Source: CAZINM01 sp964540605
GTDB taxonomy: Bacteria; Patescibacteriota; Dojkabacteria; SC72; JAHDCA01
Assembly: GCA_964540605.1 (NCBI GenBank)
Contig: CAZINM010000043.1
Coordinates: 1 to 8,822, forward strand
Direction of reading: 5' to 3'
DNA: 8,822 nucleotides
Shown: one piece after another, positions 1 to 8,200 of the stretch
How positions within the stretch are numbered: position 1 is the stretch's first letter
How the letters are laid out: each line of letters begins with the position of its first letter
Translations under genes and position numbers: made by a program
The notes under the pieces: generated by a model
What the model saw: the letters and a program-made list of their open reading frames with translations, nothing else
What the model was told of the DNA's origin: nothing
Database searches by the model: none

Positions 1-1482
1 GGTGCTGCAATGTCGATGGGTAAACTAGATGCGTTCTTTGATATCTATTTTGAAAAAGATCTGGCCTCTGGTAAATTCACTGAATCTCAAATTCAGGAAT
101 TCATTGATGATTTTGTCATAAAGTTAAGAATTGTTAGACATCTTAGAACTCCAGAATATGATCAGTTGTTTGCTGGTGATCCAACTTGGGTGACTTTGGT
201 ATTGGGAGGAACAGGTATTGATGGAAGATCACTTGTGACAAAAACTTCATTTAGATTCCTGCATACATTGACAAATCTTGGTCCAGCTCCTGAACCTAAT
301 TTAACAGTACTTTGGGGTAATGACATCCCAGTAGCTTGGAAGAATTATTGTGCAAAACAATCAATAAGATCAAGTTCTATTCAGTATGAGAATGATGATC
401 TGATGAAACCTTATTATGGTGATGATTACGGTATTGCTTGCTGTGTTTCAGGGATGGCTATAGGAAAAGAGATGCAGTTCTTTGGAGCGAGAGGAAACAT
501 CGCAAAAGTTTTATTACTTGCGATCAATGGAGGAAAAGAAGAACCTTTAGAAGAAAGTGAAGAGCAGAAGGGTGGAGAAGTAATAATACCAGGATTAAGA
601 TCTATGAACGATTCTGAGTATTTAGATTATGATAAAGTTTGGCCTAGGTTCGTAGATCTACTAGATTGGCTTGCGGAGAGGTATGTTTCAGCAATGAATG
701 CTATACATTATATGCATGATAAGTACCATTATGAGTCAGCCCAGATGGCATTTCATGATCCATATGTCAAAAGGAATATGGCTTTTGGAGCTGCTGGTTT
801 ATCTGTCGTAGTTGATTCCCTTAGTGCTATTAAGTATGCAAAAGTTAAACCTATTTGGAGAGAAGATGGTGTTGCAGAAAGATATGAGATCGAAGGTGAT
901 TTTCCGATGTTTGGTAATGATGATGATAGGGTTGATCAAATTGCCGTGGATGTTGTAAAGGAGTTCATAACTGCTTTAAGAAGATACGAAACATATAGAG
1001 ATTCAATTCATACATTATCAATACTTACGATCACATCAAATGTTGTGTACGGTAAAGCAACTGGAGCAACACCGGACGGTAGGAGATCAGGTACTCCTTT
1101 TGCACCAGGTGCAAATCCAATGCACGGAAGAGATAAGAATGGTGCTATAGCATCTCTTAACTCAGTCGCAAAGATACCTTATAGATATTGTCAGGATGGT
1201 ATTTCAAATACATTCTCAATTGTTCCGTCAGCGTTGGGCAAATCTGACAAAGAGAAGGTAGATAATCTGTGCCAGATGTTAGATGGATATTTCATTGGCA
1301 AGGGTGCACATCATCTAAATGTGAATGTATTTAATAGAGAGACCTTAAAAGATGCTCAAGCTCACCCAGAAAAATATCCTCAATTGACAATAAGAGTGAG
1401 TGGATATGCAGTTCTATTTAATAGATTAAGCAAAGAACAGCAAGATGAGGTTATAGCTAGAACTTTCCATCAGGCATTTTAA
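1..1482 (+). CDS. pflB: Formate C-acetyltransferase (pyruvate formate-lyase), 5'-truncated by the window edge
   Basis: Glycyl radical enzyme of the cytoplasm that converts pyruvate and CoA to acetyl-CoA and formate during anaerobic growth. The reading frame is open to base 1 (Gly-Ala-Ala before the first visible Met at base 10), and the residues there match an internal part of PFL, so the ATG at 10 is not the real start. Seen directly: the adjacent catalytic cysteines in IACCVSGM (visible codons 147-148, bases 439-444, equivalent to E. coli Cys418/Cys419), the following QFFGAR with the conserved Arg, the LTVLW tryptophan motif, and the C-terminal RVSGYAV glycyl-radical loop with Gly at codon 468 (bases 1402-1404, E. 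coli Gly734). The spacing to the C-terminus matches E. coli PFL (760 aa), so about 265-270 residues lie upstream. It is followed 31 bp later by its activase. Identification is near certain; a different glycyl radical enzyme is unlikely because the Cys-Cys pair is specific to PFL. Confidence 0.97.
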   Translation, partial: GAAMSMGKLDAFFDIYFEKDLASGKFTESQIQEFIDDFVIKLRIVRHLRTPEYDQLFAGDPTWVTLVLGGTGIDGRSLVTKTSFRFLHTLTNLGPAPEPNLTVLWGNDIPVAWKNYCAKQSIRSSSIQYENDDLMKPYYGDDYGIACCVSGMAIGKEMQFFGARGNIAKVLLLAINGGKEEPLEESEEQKGGEVIIPGLRSMNDSEYLDYDKVWPRFVDLLDWLAERYVSAMNAIHYMHDKYHYESAQMAFHDPYVKRNMAFGAAGLSVVVDSLSAIKYAKVKPIWREDGVAERYEIEGDFPMFGNDDDRVDQIAVDVVKEFITALRRYETYRDSIHTLSILTITSNVVYGKATGATPDGRRSGTPFAPGANPMHGRDKNGAIASLNSVAKIPYRYCQDGISNTFSIVPSALGKSDKEKVDNLCQMLDGYFIGKGAHHLNVNVFNRETLKDAQAHPEKYPQLTIRVSGYAVLFNRLSKEQQDEVIARTFHQAF

Positions 1483-1513
1483 TGACTGATAATTTAAGTC
1501 GAGAATAAAGAAA

Positions 1514-2314
1514 ATGGTAAAAGGATCATTACATTCAATACAAACACTTGGTGCTGTAGATGGGCCGGGTTTACGCACTGTGGTCATATTACAAGGATGT
1601 CCTATGAGATGTAAATTTTGTCACAGTGTAGATACTACCCTTACAGACAGGGGTCAGGAGATAACGGTAGATGACTTGGTACATAGAGTGTTGAAGAATA
1701 GAGCTTACTGGAAAAAGTATATACCTCACAAAATGAAAGAGGATATTGATGATCCTAGAATTATCGGCGGAGTTACAATAACAGGTGGAGATCCAGTAGC
1801 TCAACCTCTTTTTACGACAGAGATTCTTAAGGAATTCAAGAAAGAGAAGGTTCATGTTGTTCTGGAGACATCACTTTTTACCACAACTAATGTTATAGAT
1901 ATGTTCTTAGATCATGTAGATCTATGGATGATCAGCATAAAACATATGGATGAGCAGGTACATGAGGAGTTGACAGGAAGACCATCGAAGCAGATATTTG
2001 AAAATCTTAGATATTTGGATGATGCATTGGTAGCACGAGGTAAGAAAAGATCCATTAGAATAAGATATGTTGTCATACCAGGTATGACAGATGATGAAAG
2101 ATCTATCACAAGTTTAAAAAATTTTGTAAGTAGGATAAAATCTTTAGAGTATTTAGAATTGTTACCTTATGTGACACTCGGAAGATTTAAGTGGATCGAG
2201 TTATTTGGAAGCTACCCACTTGAAGGAGTGCCAGATGCTTCTGAGATTGATATGCAAAAAGTGTATGAAATGTTTGAGGATTCCAACCTGCCTATATTAA
2301 ATTTAGCAAAGTAG
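1514..2314 (+). CDS. pflA: Pyruvate formate-lyase-activating enzyme (radical SAM)
   Basis: Radical SAM activase that uses a [4Fe-4S] cluster and S-adenosylmethionine to make the glycyl radical on PFL. The 266-residue product starts with the family signature DGPGLRT (residues 16-22) and the cluster motif C29-x3-C33-x2-C36. The SAM-contact GGE motif reads GGDP (91-94). IRYVVIPG and LLPY near residues 182-219 also match E. coli PflA. It is about 20 residues longer than E. coli PflA, mostly from a charged insertion just before the GGD motif (about residues 68-84). Oddities: where E. coli has Asp104-Thr105 this protein has Glu118-Thr119; where E. coli has M-L-D129-L-K131 it has M139-I-S141-I-K143; and the His after LLPY (E. 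coli His202) is Val220. The ATG at 1514 has only a weak GAG 10 bases upstream. Cotranscription with pflB and the flavodoxin is inferred from spacing and from the stop/start arrangement with the next gene. Confidence 0.95.
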   Translation: MVKGSLHSIQTLGAVDGPGLRTVVILQGCPMRCKFCHSVDTTLTDRGQEITVDDLVHRVLKNRAYWKKYIPHKMKEDIDDPRIIGGVTITGGDPVAQPLFTTEILKEFKKEKVHVVLETSLFTTTNVIDMFLDHVDLWMISIKHMDEQVHEELTGRPSKQIFENLRYLDDALVARGKKRSIRIRYVVIPGMTDDERSITSLKNFVSRIKSLEYLELLPYVTLGRFKWIELFGSYPLEGVPDASEIDMQKVYEMFEDSNLPILNLAK

Positions 2315-2319
2315 TGTAT

Positions 2320-2772
2320 ATGTTGAAGATCATCTATGCCTCTGTTACAGGAAATACTGAAAGTGTCGCTAGATATGTTTATAAAAAGATGCAAGAACTT
2401 TACACCATAGATGATATTGAGATCGTTTCTGCAGATGAGGTTGATGTTTCAATATTTAATAAGGAAGATATTTTTATTGTTGCCACTTCAACATGGAATT
2501 TAGGGCAGATGAATCAGTACCTAGAAGGTTTGTACGCACAAATCGAAGATTCTGATCTATCTGAAGTTAAAATGGCATTCATCGGTTTAGGTGATAAAGT
2601 CTATGGAGAAGAGTATTTTTGCCGCTCTATGAAGGATTTTAGGGAGAGAGCTGTTGAAAAGGGTGCAAAAGAACTAGTCGATGCACTGATAATTGATGGT
2701 GATCCTGAACCTGTTTCTGAAAAAGGTGTAGATGAATGGGTTGACGATTTGAAATCCAAATTGCCTAAATGA
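2320..2772 (+). CDS. Short-chain flavodoxin, probable electron donor to the PFL activase
   Basis: Small FMN-binding electron carrier of 150 residues, the usual size of short-chain flavodoxins. Seen: the phosphate-binding loop S8-x-TGNTE (to residue 14) straight after the first beta strand, the first FMN loop with T58-W59 in ATSTWNLG, and the second loop GLGDKVYG (89-96) with Tyr95 placed to stack on the flavin. The chosen start is the ATG at 2320, because the first beta strand begins right after it. A GTG at 2314 overlaps the pflA TAG stop by one base and would add two residues; either start implies translational coupling to pflA. No separate Shine-Dalgarno is visible. In E. coli, reduced flavodoxin is known to reduce the PFL activase cluster, so the position behind pflA suggests a dedicated reductant; that is inference. 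The gene ends with TGA. Confidence 0.93.
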   Translation: MLKIIYASVTGNTESVARYVYKKMQELYTIDDIEIVSADEVDVSIFNKEDIFIVATSTWNLGQMNQYLEGLYAQIEDSDLSEVKMAFIGLGDKVYGEEYFCRSMKDFRERAVEKGAKELVDALIIDGDPEPVSEKGVDEWVDDLKSKLPK

Positions 2773-2798
2773 TATAACAGATATTATCAGCCTTTTTT
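2770..2798 (+). terminator. Weak possible intrinsic terminator after the pfl cluster
   Basis: TGATA at 2770-2774 can pair with TATCA at 2785-2789 around a 10-base loop, followed a few bases later by six T residues (2793-2798). The stem is only five base pairs and AT-rich, so termination may be inefficient. Its position at the flavodoxin stop codon is what favours it. Confidence 0.3.
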
Positions 2799-2806
2799 GG
2801 TAGAAT
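2798..2806 (+). promoter_or_regulatory. Possible extended -10 promoter element for the nuclease gene
   Basis: TGGTAGAAT at 2798-2806 fits an extended -10 (TG-N-TAGAAT, five of six hexamer matches). A transcript would start near 2813 and leave a leader of about 22 bases before the ATG at 2835. No good -35 hexamer is seen at 16-18 bp. The TG lies at the end of the T tract of the possible upstream terminator. Confidence 0.35.
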
Positions 2807-2834
2807 ATTATATTTATTTCACTTAAATCTAAAA

Positions 2835-3704
2835 ATGCAAGATAAATACTCTGCACTATGGGTTTCTCACTCCTCGATCTCTGATTTTTTAGCATGTCCA
2901 AGATCTTATTATTTAAAAAATGTTTATAAAGATCCAAAAACAAAAAGTAAGATAAAATTAATATCTCCAGCTTTAAGTTTAGGTTCTGCTGTACATTCAG
3001 TTTTAGAATCTTTATCAGTTTTACCTGTAGAAGAACGCTTTTCAACATCATTGATCAATAAGTTCGATGATGAATGGGAAAAGTATAGTGGTAAAAAAGG
3101 TGGCTTCTTTAGTGATGATCTGGAAAGAAAATATAAAGAGCGTGGAGAGAACATGATCAAAAGAGTTATTGATAATCCCGGACCTTTGAAAAACCGTGCT
3201 ATAAAAATAAATATGGATCTTCCTTTCTATTGGCTCTCTGAGCAAGATAACATAATTTTGTGTGGAAAGATCGATTGGCTCGAATATCTTGAAGAAAGTG
3301 ATAGCGTTAACATAATCGACTTTAAAACAGGTGCTAAAAAAGAATCTGAGGATTCATTACAACTTCCGATCTATCATCTATTAGTGAAGAACTGCCAAAA
3401 TAGAGCTGTTTCATCTGCATCTTATTGGTATCTAGAGAGCGAGAACAAACCTGAAAAAGTAGATCTACCCGATCTAGAAACATCTTTTGAAGAAGTTTAT
3501 AAGATAGCTAAAAAAATTAAAGTTGCTAAACAGTTAGATGCATTGGAATGTCCTAATGGAGAAGAAGGATGTCCTTACTGCAGATTTTATGAAGCTATTT
3601 TAAGAGGAGAAGGAGAATTGATCGGCAAAGATGGTTTTGGAGCAGATGTATACATTTTGAAATCTGAACATGTTGAAGAGGACAGGGAGGGGAGATTGTT
3701 ATAA
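2835..3704 (+). CDS. PD-(D/E)XK nuclease of the RecB/Cas4-like superfamily with a probable Fe-S cluster
   Basis: Predicted DNA exonuclease or endonuclease domain protein of 289 residues. Motifs in order: ISDFLACPRSYYL with Cys21 (N-terminal cysteine of Fe-S-type family members), GSAVH with His54, a beta strand carrying Asp147 (KIDW), the catalytic D162-F-K164 in IIDFKTG, the Q176-x3-Y180 motif, and a C-terminal cysteine group C239-x6-C246-x2-C249. The four cysteines together resemble the [4Fe-4S] arrangement of Cas4 and AddB nuclease domains. The start is the only ATG before the Cys21 motif; no Shine-Dalgarno is visible. There is no helicase domain, no cas neighbour and no CRISPR array in the window, so a stand-alone repair or defence nuclease fits better than a Cas4 adaptation role. 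The exact biological role cannot be read from the sequence. The last residues (after about 255) are charged and unassigned. Confidence 0.85.
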   Translation: MQDKYSALWVSHSSISDFLACPRSYYLKNVYKDPKTKSKIKLISPALSLGSAVHSVLESLSVLPVEERFSTSLINKFDDEWEKYSGKKGGFFSDDLERKYKERGENMIKRVIDNPGPLKNRAIKINMDLPFYWLSEQDNIILCGKIDWLEYLEESDSVNIIDFKTGAKKESEDSLQLPIYHLLVKNCQNRAVSSASYWYLESENKPEKVDLPDLETSFEEVYKIAKKIKVAKQLDALECPNGEEGCPYCRFYEAILRGEGELIGKDGFGADVYILKSEHVEEDREGRLL

Positions 3705-3727
3705 AGCCATTCAACTATTAGCCTGCA

Positions 3728-3757
3728 TTGCTATAGGTTTGTTAATAATGTTATAAT
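3728..3757 (+). promoter_or_regulatory. Promoter with extended -10 directly in front of the Nudix-like/AlbA_2 gene
   Basis: TTGCTA (3728-3733, four of six -35 matches), an 18-bp spacer, and a perfect extended -10 TGTTATAAT (3749-3757). The predicted transcription start, about seven bases after the hexamer, falls near 3764, only two bases before the ATG at 3766. The message would therefore be nearly leaderless, and the AAGG at 3760-3763 would not act as a ribosome binding site. Confidence 0.6.
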
Positions 3758-3765
3758 ATAAGGTC

Positions 3766-5181
3766 ATGAAACAAGAAAAGGTTAAGGATAAAAAGGGTAA
3801 TAAAATACAACCAGAAAATTTCTGTGAACTTGTTTTGGGACTATGCCAAGAAAATGAAAAAATTACTGTAGATTTCTCAAATATTACATCTAAGCAATTT
3901 GCAAAGTCGGTATTAAAGCTTTTTGGAATACAGTGTGCTGATAGAGTCGACCAGAATGAGGTCGATTTTTTTATTAATCAAGAAGCAACTCGTTCTTTTC
4001 TGAAAAGCGTTGGAAGATATTGTTCAAATGACCTCGCAATAATTGATAAATGGGAGAGAACACAGTCTAATGTCGTAGATGATGTTGTTACAAATAATCT
4101 ATATTATGGCACAGATCTTATTTTCGATATGGAATATAAAAGGGTTTATAAATACAAGGACACTCAGCATTTAGACCAAAGAGACATTGTTTTATCTGTA
4201 ATAAAAGCGAAAGTTGAAGGAAATAAAAGAGATATGTATTTATTCTCTTTCAATAAAAAAGCCTTAAAATACCAAATGGTTGGTGGTTATAAATTAGAGG
4301 ACGAAACTTCAAAGGAATCGATGATCAGACATCTTGAAGATGAGATCTCTGATTTCAAATATGATCCTAAGAAACATGAATTAAGTTCGGTATATACTGA
4401 GATTGAAACATTTGGTGTTTCGAGGAGAACAGGTGTTTTTACAAAATATGTTGTTGATGTATTTCTTTTGGAGGGTATTGATTCAATCTTAAAATTAAAG
4501 GATGCTTATAAATGGGTGTCAATTGATGAGATTATTAACGGTATAAGTTCTGATGGATATTCTATACTTTGGTCTGTAGCCAAAAATGAAGAAGAAGGGA
4601 GTAATGCCTTAAGGGGATTATCATTAAGTACAGATGTTATTCAGAAACAAGGCATTAAGAAAGCTAAGGAGATTTTGACACCAGATATTACAATTAAGCT
4701 AATTAATAAGTTAATTTTACAAGAAGAATCACGAAATCTTGAGTTTAAATCTTCCATTAGGTGGGATTTTAATACTAGAAAGGTTAACAAAGATCTAGAG
4801 AAAACAGTTCTAAAGTCTTTAGTGGCTTTTATGAACACTGATGGTGGTACTTTAATATTAGGTGTTAATGACGATAAAAAAATAATCGGATTAAAAAACG
4901 ATATTAAATCTCTTAGATCTAAAAATATTGATGGATTAATTCAGTATATAACTGGTCTTTTTTGCTCATATATAGGTTCTGAAAACTCAAGATTAATTTC
5001 AATACAACCTGCAGAGATTGAGGGACGTACATTATGTTTAGTCAAAATTGAACGCTCAAATGAGCCAGTCTTTTTTACGGAAGACGAAGTAAGCATGTTT
5101 TTTGTTAGGTCAGGAAATACAACAAGACAATTGAATTCTAAAGAAACGTATAAATATATCATTAGGAATTGGGAAGTATAA
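3766..5181 (+). CDS. Protein with degenerate Nudix-like domain fused to a C-terminal Schlafen/AlbA_2 domain
   Basis: A 471-residue protein with three parts. Residues 1-140 are unassigned and start with a lysine-rich stretch. Residues about 145-275 look Nudix-like: G174-x5-E180-x7-R188-H-L-x-D192-E193 has the exact spacing of the Nudix box, but the first Glu after Arg is His189, the next acidic position is Asp192, and the late Gly is Ser195, so hydrolase activity is doubtful. Residues about 316-455 match the AlbA_2 (Schlafen core) domain: E321-x4-E326-F-K328, then AFMNTDGGTLILGVND (354-369) and I-x-GL (374-376). In Schlafen-type nucleases the ExxxxE pair is part of the active site; in other bacterial members the domain occurs in ATP-binding or transcription-related proteins. 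It has its own promoter and is separated by 61 bp from the nuclease gene and 54 bp from the next gene. The combined function is unknown; RNA or nucleotide sensing or cleavage is inference. AlbA_2 is confident, Nudix moderately so. Confidence 0.8.
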   Translation: MKQEKVKDKKGNKIQPENFCELVLGLCQENEKITVDFSNITSKQFAKSVLKLFGIQCADRVDQNEVDFFINQEATRSFLKSVGRYCSNDLAIIDKWERTQSNVVDDVVTNNLYYGTDLIFDMEYKRVYKYKDTQHLDQRDIVLSVIKAKVEGNKRDMYLFSFNKKALKYQMVGGYKLEDETSKESMIRHLEDEISDFKYDPKKHELSSVYTEIETFGVSRRTGVFTKYVVDVFLLEGIDSILKLKDAYKWVSIDEIINGISSDGYSILWSVAKNEEEGSNALRGLSLSTDVIQKQGIKKAKEILTPDITIKLINKLILQEESRNLEFKSSIRWDFNTRKVNKDLEKTVLKSLVAFMNTDGGTLILGVNDDKKIIGLKNDIKSLRSKNIDGLIQYITGLFCSYIGSENSRLISIQPAEIEGRTLCLVKIERSNEPVFFTEDEVSMFFVRSGNTTRQLNSKETYKYIIRNWEV

Positions 5182-5235
5182 TAAATATCACTTATTTTTT
5201 TCTTCAATATTATTATTACCTGATTCACTTTTTAT

Positions 5236-8200
5236 ATGGATAAGCAAGTAGAGTTGACAACACAAACTTTACTGCCCGAAGTCTCTTCATATCTAACCAG
5301 TGATGAAATAGTTGCGTCTGTTCCAGATGCAGCATTGGAGTTTGTTAGAACTCATAGGATCGGGCTTGATGAGAAAGGATTTTTAAAGTTAATTGAGACA
5401 GAGAAGACTTTTGCAGCAGAAAAAGCAGTCCTACTAATGGAACCTGTTGAAGATGAATCAGAAATAGAACGAATTGAATCTGGTTGTGAGAAATGTTTGC
5501 ATGTATTGAATTTAGCCGCACCTCCAGATGTTTTAATAAAAGAAGATCCTCAAAAAGATTGCAAGCTTTCATTGATCAAGCCAGTTTTACGTGCTGGGTT
5601 GGATTATTCACCGAAAGAAAATATCTTATTTTCAGGACATGGTCCAAATACATTACTATATTTGCTCTTATATGATTACGGATATCAAGCGGATACTATC
5701 CATTATTGTATTTCTTTAATGATGTTGCGTGAATTGATTACAGAGCAAAGGACTTCAGAAACTATGGGAATCGCAAAGTGGGCATTAACATCTGTTGCAC
5801 CTTTATTAGTCGCTTATGATAATAGACGAATATTAACAGATCTGAGAGATAGAGCTTTTTATCATTTACATAAAGATGGTGAATATGCAGAAGCATTAGA
5901 GATATGGAGAAAGGTAGTCGGTCCTGATGGTGAAATCGAAGATCTACCTGCATTTACTGCTCATTTTGAAGCCGGAATAAATGAGGCATTAAGAGCAGTC
6001 AAAATTTCACCAGAATCTCAACTTTTAGTAAAAGTTCAAGAAGTTACAGATAGTATCTCAAGTGTATGTGCGAGATTAAGAGATGAATCGGATTATTTTA
6101 TGAGAGCACTTCGAAAGGATGATGATTATAAACAAGCTAATGGAGGATCTTCTAATAGAACGGTTCAACATTTAGCAAATCGTCAAATTACCTATGATGA
6201 AAGGATTGATCAATTTCTAGGAGACTTCTCAAGACAAATACAAGTAGTGGAAACTTTTGTTGATAAGTTGGAAGACACATTGCTTGGTGAATTACCTATA
6301 CAATCAATAGATGAAATTAGGCAAATTATTACTGGATATTATCGTGATTTAGTAGCAGAGAGAGAAAAATTCGAATCTCAAATATATTCACCAAAAAGAG
6401 ATCTTAAAATACTTGCAGCTAGATTAAGAAGTTACTCTGAAAGTCTTTCTATGTATATCGATAAATTGGAGAGTATAGATGTCGTTCAGCAAGATATGGC
6501 TTGGGCAGGTCAAAATTTCGAATTAATCGAAGGAATAGCAGGTCGTTTACACGCTAGGGTCTATTCAAGAAAAAAATCATTAGCTCCACTATGTCAAAAA
6601 GTTGCAGAAGGAAGAAAACCCTGGGATGTTTATGGTTTTACAGTTGTTTTTGAAGGTATCGATATTGAGAGTAATAATTTAGGAGATTTTATTGAAGGGC
6701 TTTTTATAAGAGTTATGAGACAGTATGAGATATTCGGTTTAAGTGATGGGCAAAGGCATATAGCAGGTTTGAATATAATTGAAAATACATTCAAAGCCCA
6801 TCGAAAAGGGAATGAAGAGTATCTCACAGTCAAAGCTACAATCGAGATTGAAGGTATTAATACACCTGTCGAATTGAGAGTGACTACAAGAGACCGATAT
6901 CAAATACAAAGGATTGAACATACATGGTATAAGACATTTTTAAATTCTTTAAATCGTATAGGTGTAGATCCAAGGACATTAATAATAGCTGCTCAAATTG
7001 CACAAATGCCTAGAGTTGAGAGAGATATTGAATTAGGGGAGAGAGATGCAAGGGTAGATATGCGTAGGATAATGGTTCACATGAACAGTTTATTTCCAGG
7101 ATTTCCAATATTTACAGAAGAACAAATTGGACAAGTTTATTCAGATGATCAACCTGCTGAGGTAATAATAAAATTAATTTCTAGTTTTCTTAGAGCGCGG
7201 TTATCGTACTTGCGGGTATCTGGTCCTGGGGATATTTTATTGATGGATAGTAATGGTTTTAGCTCTGCTTGGATTCCAGCATCTGAAAGTGGAATAAGAG
7301 ATTTCTCACATATTTTATTCAATCCGATAGTAGCAAGTAGAGCAAGAGTGCATAGACGACATTTCAATGCAGCGACAAGTTTATATGAAGATTCCGATTC
7401 TACAGTATTGATTAGTAGATCTTTAGTCCATGAAAATGATCTCGCTACTTCATCAAGAGCAATACCTATAAATGAGTTAACACGCATATCATATGATTTT
7501 TTTGATGGTAGATTTTATTATCCAGTTATATCTTGTGATGAAATTGCTTGTATATTAGCCGGCGATGAACCTTTATTTATTTATGGAACGGATGGTCGAC
7601 AATACGATTCCGAAAACGCAGTCATGATAAAAAATCTGCTATTTATAACAGATGAAGAATTGATATTGTTAAGGGAAAGGTTACAGTCTGTTAGAGGAAG
7701 CTTGATGGGATCTATGAGTGAGGCAGAAAGATCAGTTAGAAAAGGTTCAGAATTAAAGCTAAAAGGTGAAAGGTTTTTGGCTCAAGCAGAAGTATTAGCT
7801 TCGAGAGCTGAAGAACTTAAGAAAGAAGGTAATGAAGAGCTAAGTAAAAAGTACTTATCAAATGCTAGATCGAAACAGAAGGATGGTGGAAAGTTTATTA
7901 GATCTGGTGAGGAATTAATACAAGAGAATGAAGGAATTATTCGTAGACCTGAATCAAAGGTTCCTAGGCTATATATTGAGTGTATGGAGTTTATTAAGAG
8001 TAGGGCAGCCCTGAGATCATTAACCAGAGTTATAATTGAAGGAGATCAACAACAACTTAAGGAATATGGGAGATTTGCACGGAACTCTTTCTTGCAGATT
8101 GTTGCTTCAGCAAATATAAATCCTGATCATGAGGATGTGTTTTATTCCTTCTGGAGTGATATTCTTACAAATTTTATTGCGGGTTCAATTACAGAAGATC

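Noticed and set aside
2674..3051. A 125-codon open frame on the - strand spanning the flavodoxin/nuclease junction
   Set aside because: Its product is rich in Ile, Leu, Phe and Asn with no motif, it is antisense to two well-supported genes, and it reflects AT-rich composition.
2835..3704. Cas4 of a CRISPR adaptation module
   Set aside because: There is no cas1, cas2, other cas gene or repeat-spacer array in the window, and the motifs are shared by many RecB-like nucleases.
3751..3761. AT-only palindrome TTATA-A-TATAA overlapping the -10 element at 3752
   Set aside because: It is made of the TATAAT hexamer and flanking A/T bases, so the symmetry is expected by composition.
5180..5200. AATAA/TTATT hairpin followed by a T run after the Nudix-like/AlbA_2 gene, as an intrinsic terminator
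   Set aside because: The stem has five A:T pairs and no G:C pair, too weak to call; the T run alone is common in this composition.
7149..7487. A 112-codon open frame on the - strand inside the large gene
   Set aside because: It is fully antisense to a long continuous coding frame and has no recognisable motif.
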